Assembly (NCBI RefSeq): GCF_037908215.1
Contig: NZ_JBBLZC010000003.1
Coordinates: forward strand, 62,001-126,000
Reading direction: 5' to 3'
Length of the DNA: 64,000 nt
DNA from: Benzoatithermus flavus
Lineage (GTDB): Bacteria; Pseudomonadota; Alphaproteobacteria; Geminicoccales; Geminicoccaceae
Below the pieces are notes generated by a model. That model had not been told where the DNA came from. It saw only the letters and a program-made list of their open reading frames with translations, and did no database searches. Below, in pieces: positions 63,009 through 64,000 of this stretch; positions within the stretch are counted from its first letter, which is position 1; each line of letters opens with the position of its first letter. The position numbers were made by a program, and so were the translations under genes.

Positions 63009-63380
63009 ATGAGCTCCACTGGGAAGACGGGTCGGCTCACGACCCACGTGCTCGACACCATGGCGGGACGGCCCGCCGCCGGCATGCTGATCGAGCTCTA
63101 CCGCCTCGAGGGCGGAGAGCGCGAGGCTCTGGCTTCCGTCAGGACCAACCAGGACGGCCGCTGCGACGGTCCGCTGCTCGCGGGCGAGGATCTCCGGCCC
63201 GGAATCTACGAGCTCGTGTTTCACGTCGGTGGCTATCTGCGCGAGCAGGGGGTGGCGCTACCCGAGCCCGCCTTCTTCGACGTGGTGCCGATCCGCTTCG
63301 GCCTGTCTGCGGCCGACCAACATTATCACGTGCCGCTTCTGGTCTCGCCCTACGGCTACGCGACCTATCGAGGTAGCTGA
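63009..63380 (+). CDS. uraH: 5-hydroxyisourate hydrolase
   Basis: Transthyretin-like enzyme of 123 residues that hydrolyses 5-hydroxyisourate from uric acid oxidation. Conserved parts are LTTHVLDTMAGRPAAGM (His14-type) near 10, RTNQDGRCDGPLL near 44 and the C-terminal YRGS signature. It is separated from the other ureide genes, on the opposite strand, and followed by the permease gene. Confidence 0.96.
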   Translation: MSSTGKTGRLTTHVLDTMAGRPAAGMLIELYRLEGGEREALASVRTNQDGRCDGPLLAGEDLRPGIYELVFHVGGYLREQGVALPEPAFFDVVPIRFGLSAADQHYHVPLLVSPYGYATYRGS

Positions 63381-63415
63381 GAGCGGGCCATCATCGGCGA
63401 TCAGGGAGATCACGC

Positions 63416-64000
63416 ATGGCAACGCCAGCTCGCCCCATCGGCTTGGAACCAACGTCCGCGACCGATGCCGTGGACGAGATCCTGCCGCCTTTGAAGCTGT
63501 TCGCTCTGGGCCTGCAGCACGTGCTCGTCATGTATGCCGGAGCAGTGGCCGTGCCGCTGATCATCGGCAGCGCCTTGAAGCTGCCGAAGGATCAGGTGGC
63601 GCTCCTGATCAACGCCGATCTCTTCGCCTGCGGCATCGCCACCTTGATCCAGAGCCTGGGTCTCGGCCGGTTCGCCGGCATCCGCATGCCGGTGATGATG
63701 GGGGTCACCTTCGCCGCGGTCGGGCCCATGGTGGCGATGGCCGGCAACCCGGATCTCGGGCTCCTCGGCATCTACGGCGCCGTGATCGCGAGCGGTATCT
63801 TCGGCATTCTCGTGGCTCCGTTCATCAGCCGCCTCCTGCCGTTCTTTCCCCCTGTGGTCACCGGCACCATCATCGTCATCATCGGTGCCTCCTTGATGCG
63901 GGTCGCGGTGGGCTGGGCCGGCGGCGGCATCGGCAACCCCGCATTCGGCCATCCACTCTATCTCGGGGTCGCGGCCTTCGTGCTGGTGGCGATCCTCGCC
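63416..64000 (+). CDS. NCS2-family xanthine/uracil permease (3' end outside window)
   Basis: Purine or uracil transporter of the NCS2 (NAT) family, cut by the right edge after about 195 residues. Typical N-terminal segments: FALGLQHVLVMYAGAVAVPL near 30-49 (with the GLQHVL motif), the SLGLGRFAGIRMPVMMGVTF region near 82, and helices after it. It probably imports uric acid or xanthine, given uraH 35 bases upstream. ATG 63416 with aggga upstream. Confidence 0.92.
   Translation, partial: MATPARPIGLEPTSATDAVDEILPPLKLFALGLQHVLVMYAGAVAVPLIIGSALKLPKDQVALLINADLFACGIATLIQSLGLGRFAGIRMPVMMGVTFAAVGPMVAMAGNPDLGLLGIYGAVIASGIFGILVAPFISRLLPFFPPVVTGTIIVIIGASLMRVAVGWAGGGIGNPAFGHPLYLGVAAFVLVAILA

Overview
The window is about 70% G+C, densely coding and rich in overlapping stop/start codons (ATGA/GTGA). 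A bacterial ceramide gene set, ChrB/ChrA, a ppk-ppx pair and a SOS box of the GAAC-N7-GAAC form all point to an alphaproteobacterium, probably Rhodospirillales or Geminicoccales-like. I saw no rRNA, tRNA, insertion sequence, prophage or CRISPR array.

Layout. 1-15400 is a metal-handling region. It starts with a multicopper oxidase (cut by the left edge) and a cupredoxin, then an exported aldo/keto reductase and a DUF6064 membrane protein. Next come chromate resistance (chrB-chrA, with a palindrome at the chrB start) and a divergent DUF1259 gene. A long leftward copper block follows: a Cys/His exported protein, DUF2933, a CuA subunit II, a heme-copper-oxidase-like subunit I with substituted active-site ligands, a small membrane protein, a Met-rich DUF305 protein, a copper P-type ATPase and a CopZ-like chaperone. 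An FNR-type box sits upstream of this block. 14700-20500 holds pcm, a PRC-barrel protein and a histidine kinase / response regulator / HPt set.

20600-30000 is lipid metabolism: an AidB-like acyl-CoA dehydrogenase, then a compact ceramide module (GNAT-like ceramide synthase facing spt-acp-cerR-acyl-AMP ligase) and a divergent ABC exporter. 30000-34400 is polyphosphate metabolism (ppk-ppx, with sixA divergent). 34500-40700 holds a CoA-transferase, a GYD protein, an FG-GAP protein flanked by two decayed small genes (DUF433 and DUF2283 remnants), and a PYROXD2-like oxidoreductase.

40780-44060 is a DNA-repair island: ku plus a polymerase-only ligD run left, and a DUF4130-UdgX-like glycosylase runs right. 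They share a 120-bp intergenic region with a LexA box inside a strong promoter. 44200-55700 is glucan and trehalose metabolism: GT4, amylo-1,6-glucosidase, then after trpS a leftward operon of a GH77 protein with altered catalytic residues, a small helical protein, treZ, a GH13 glucosidase and a CYTH-like protein. No treY is present. 56000-64000 is ureide catabolism: puuE, uraD, an allantoate amidohydrolase and an M20 peptidase on one strand, uraH and an NCS2 permease (cut by the right edge) on the other, with a TM2 protein and a polytopic glycosyltransferase between them.

The best candidates for something new are the modified heme-copper-oxidase-like complex in the copper/FNR locus and the SOS-box-controlled NHEJ/UdgX-like island with its His-to-Arg change.
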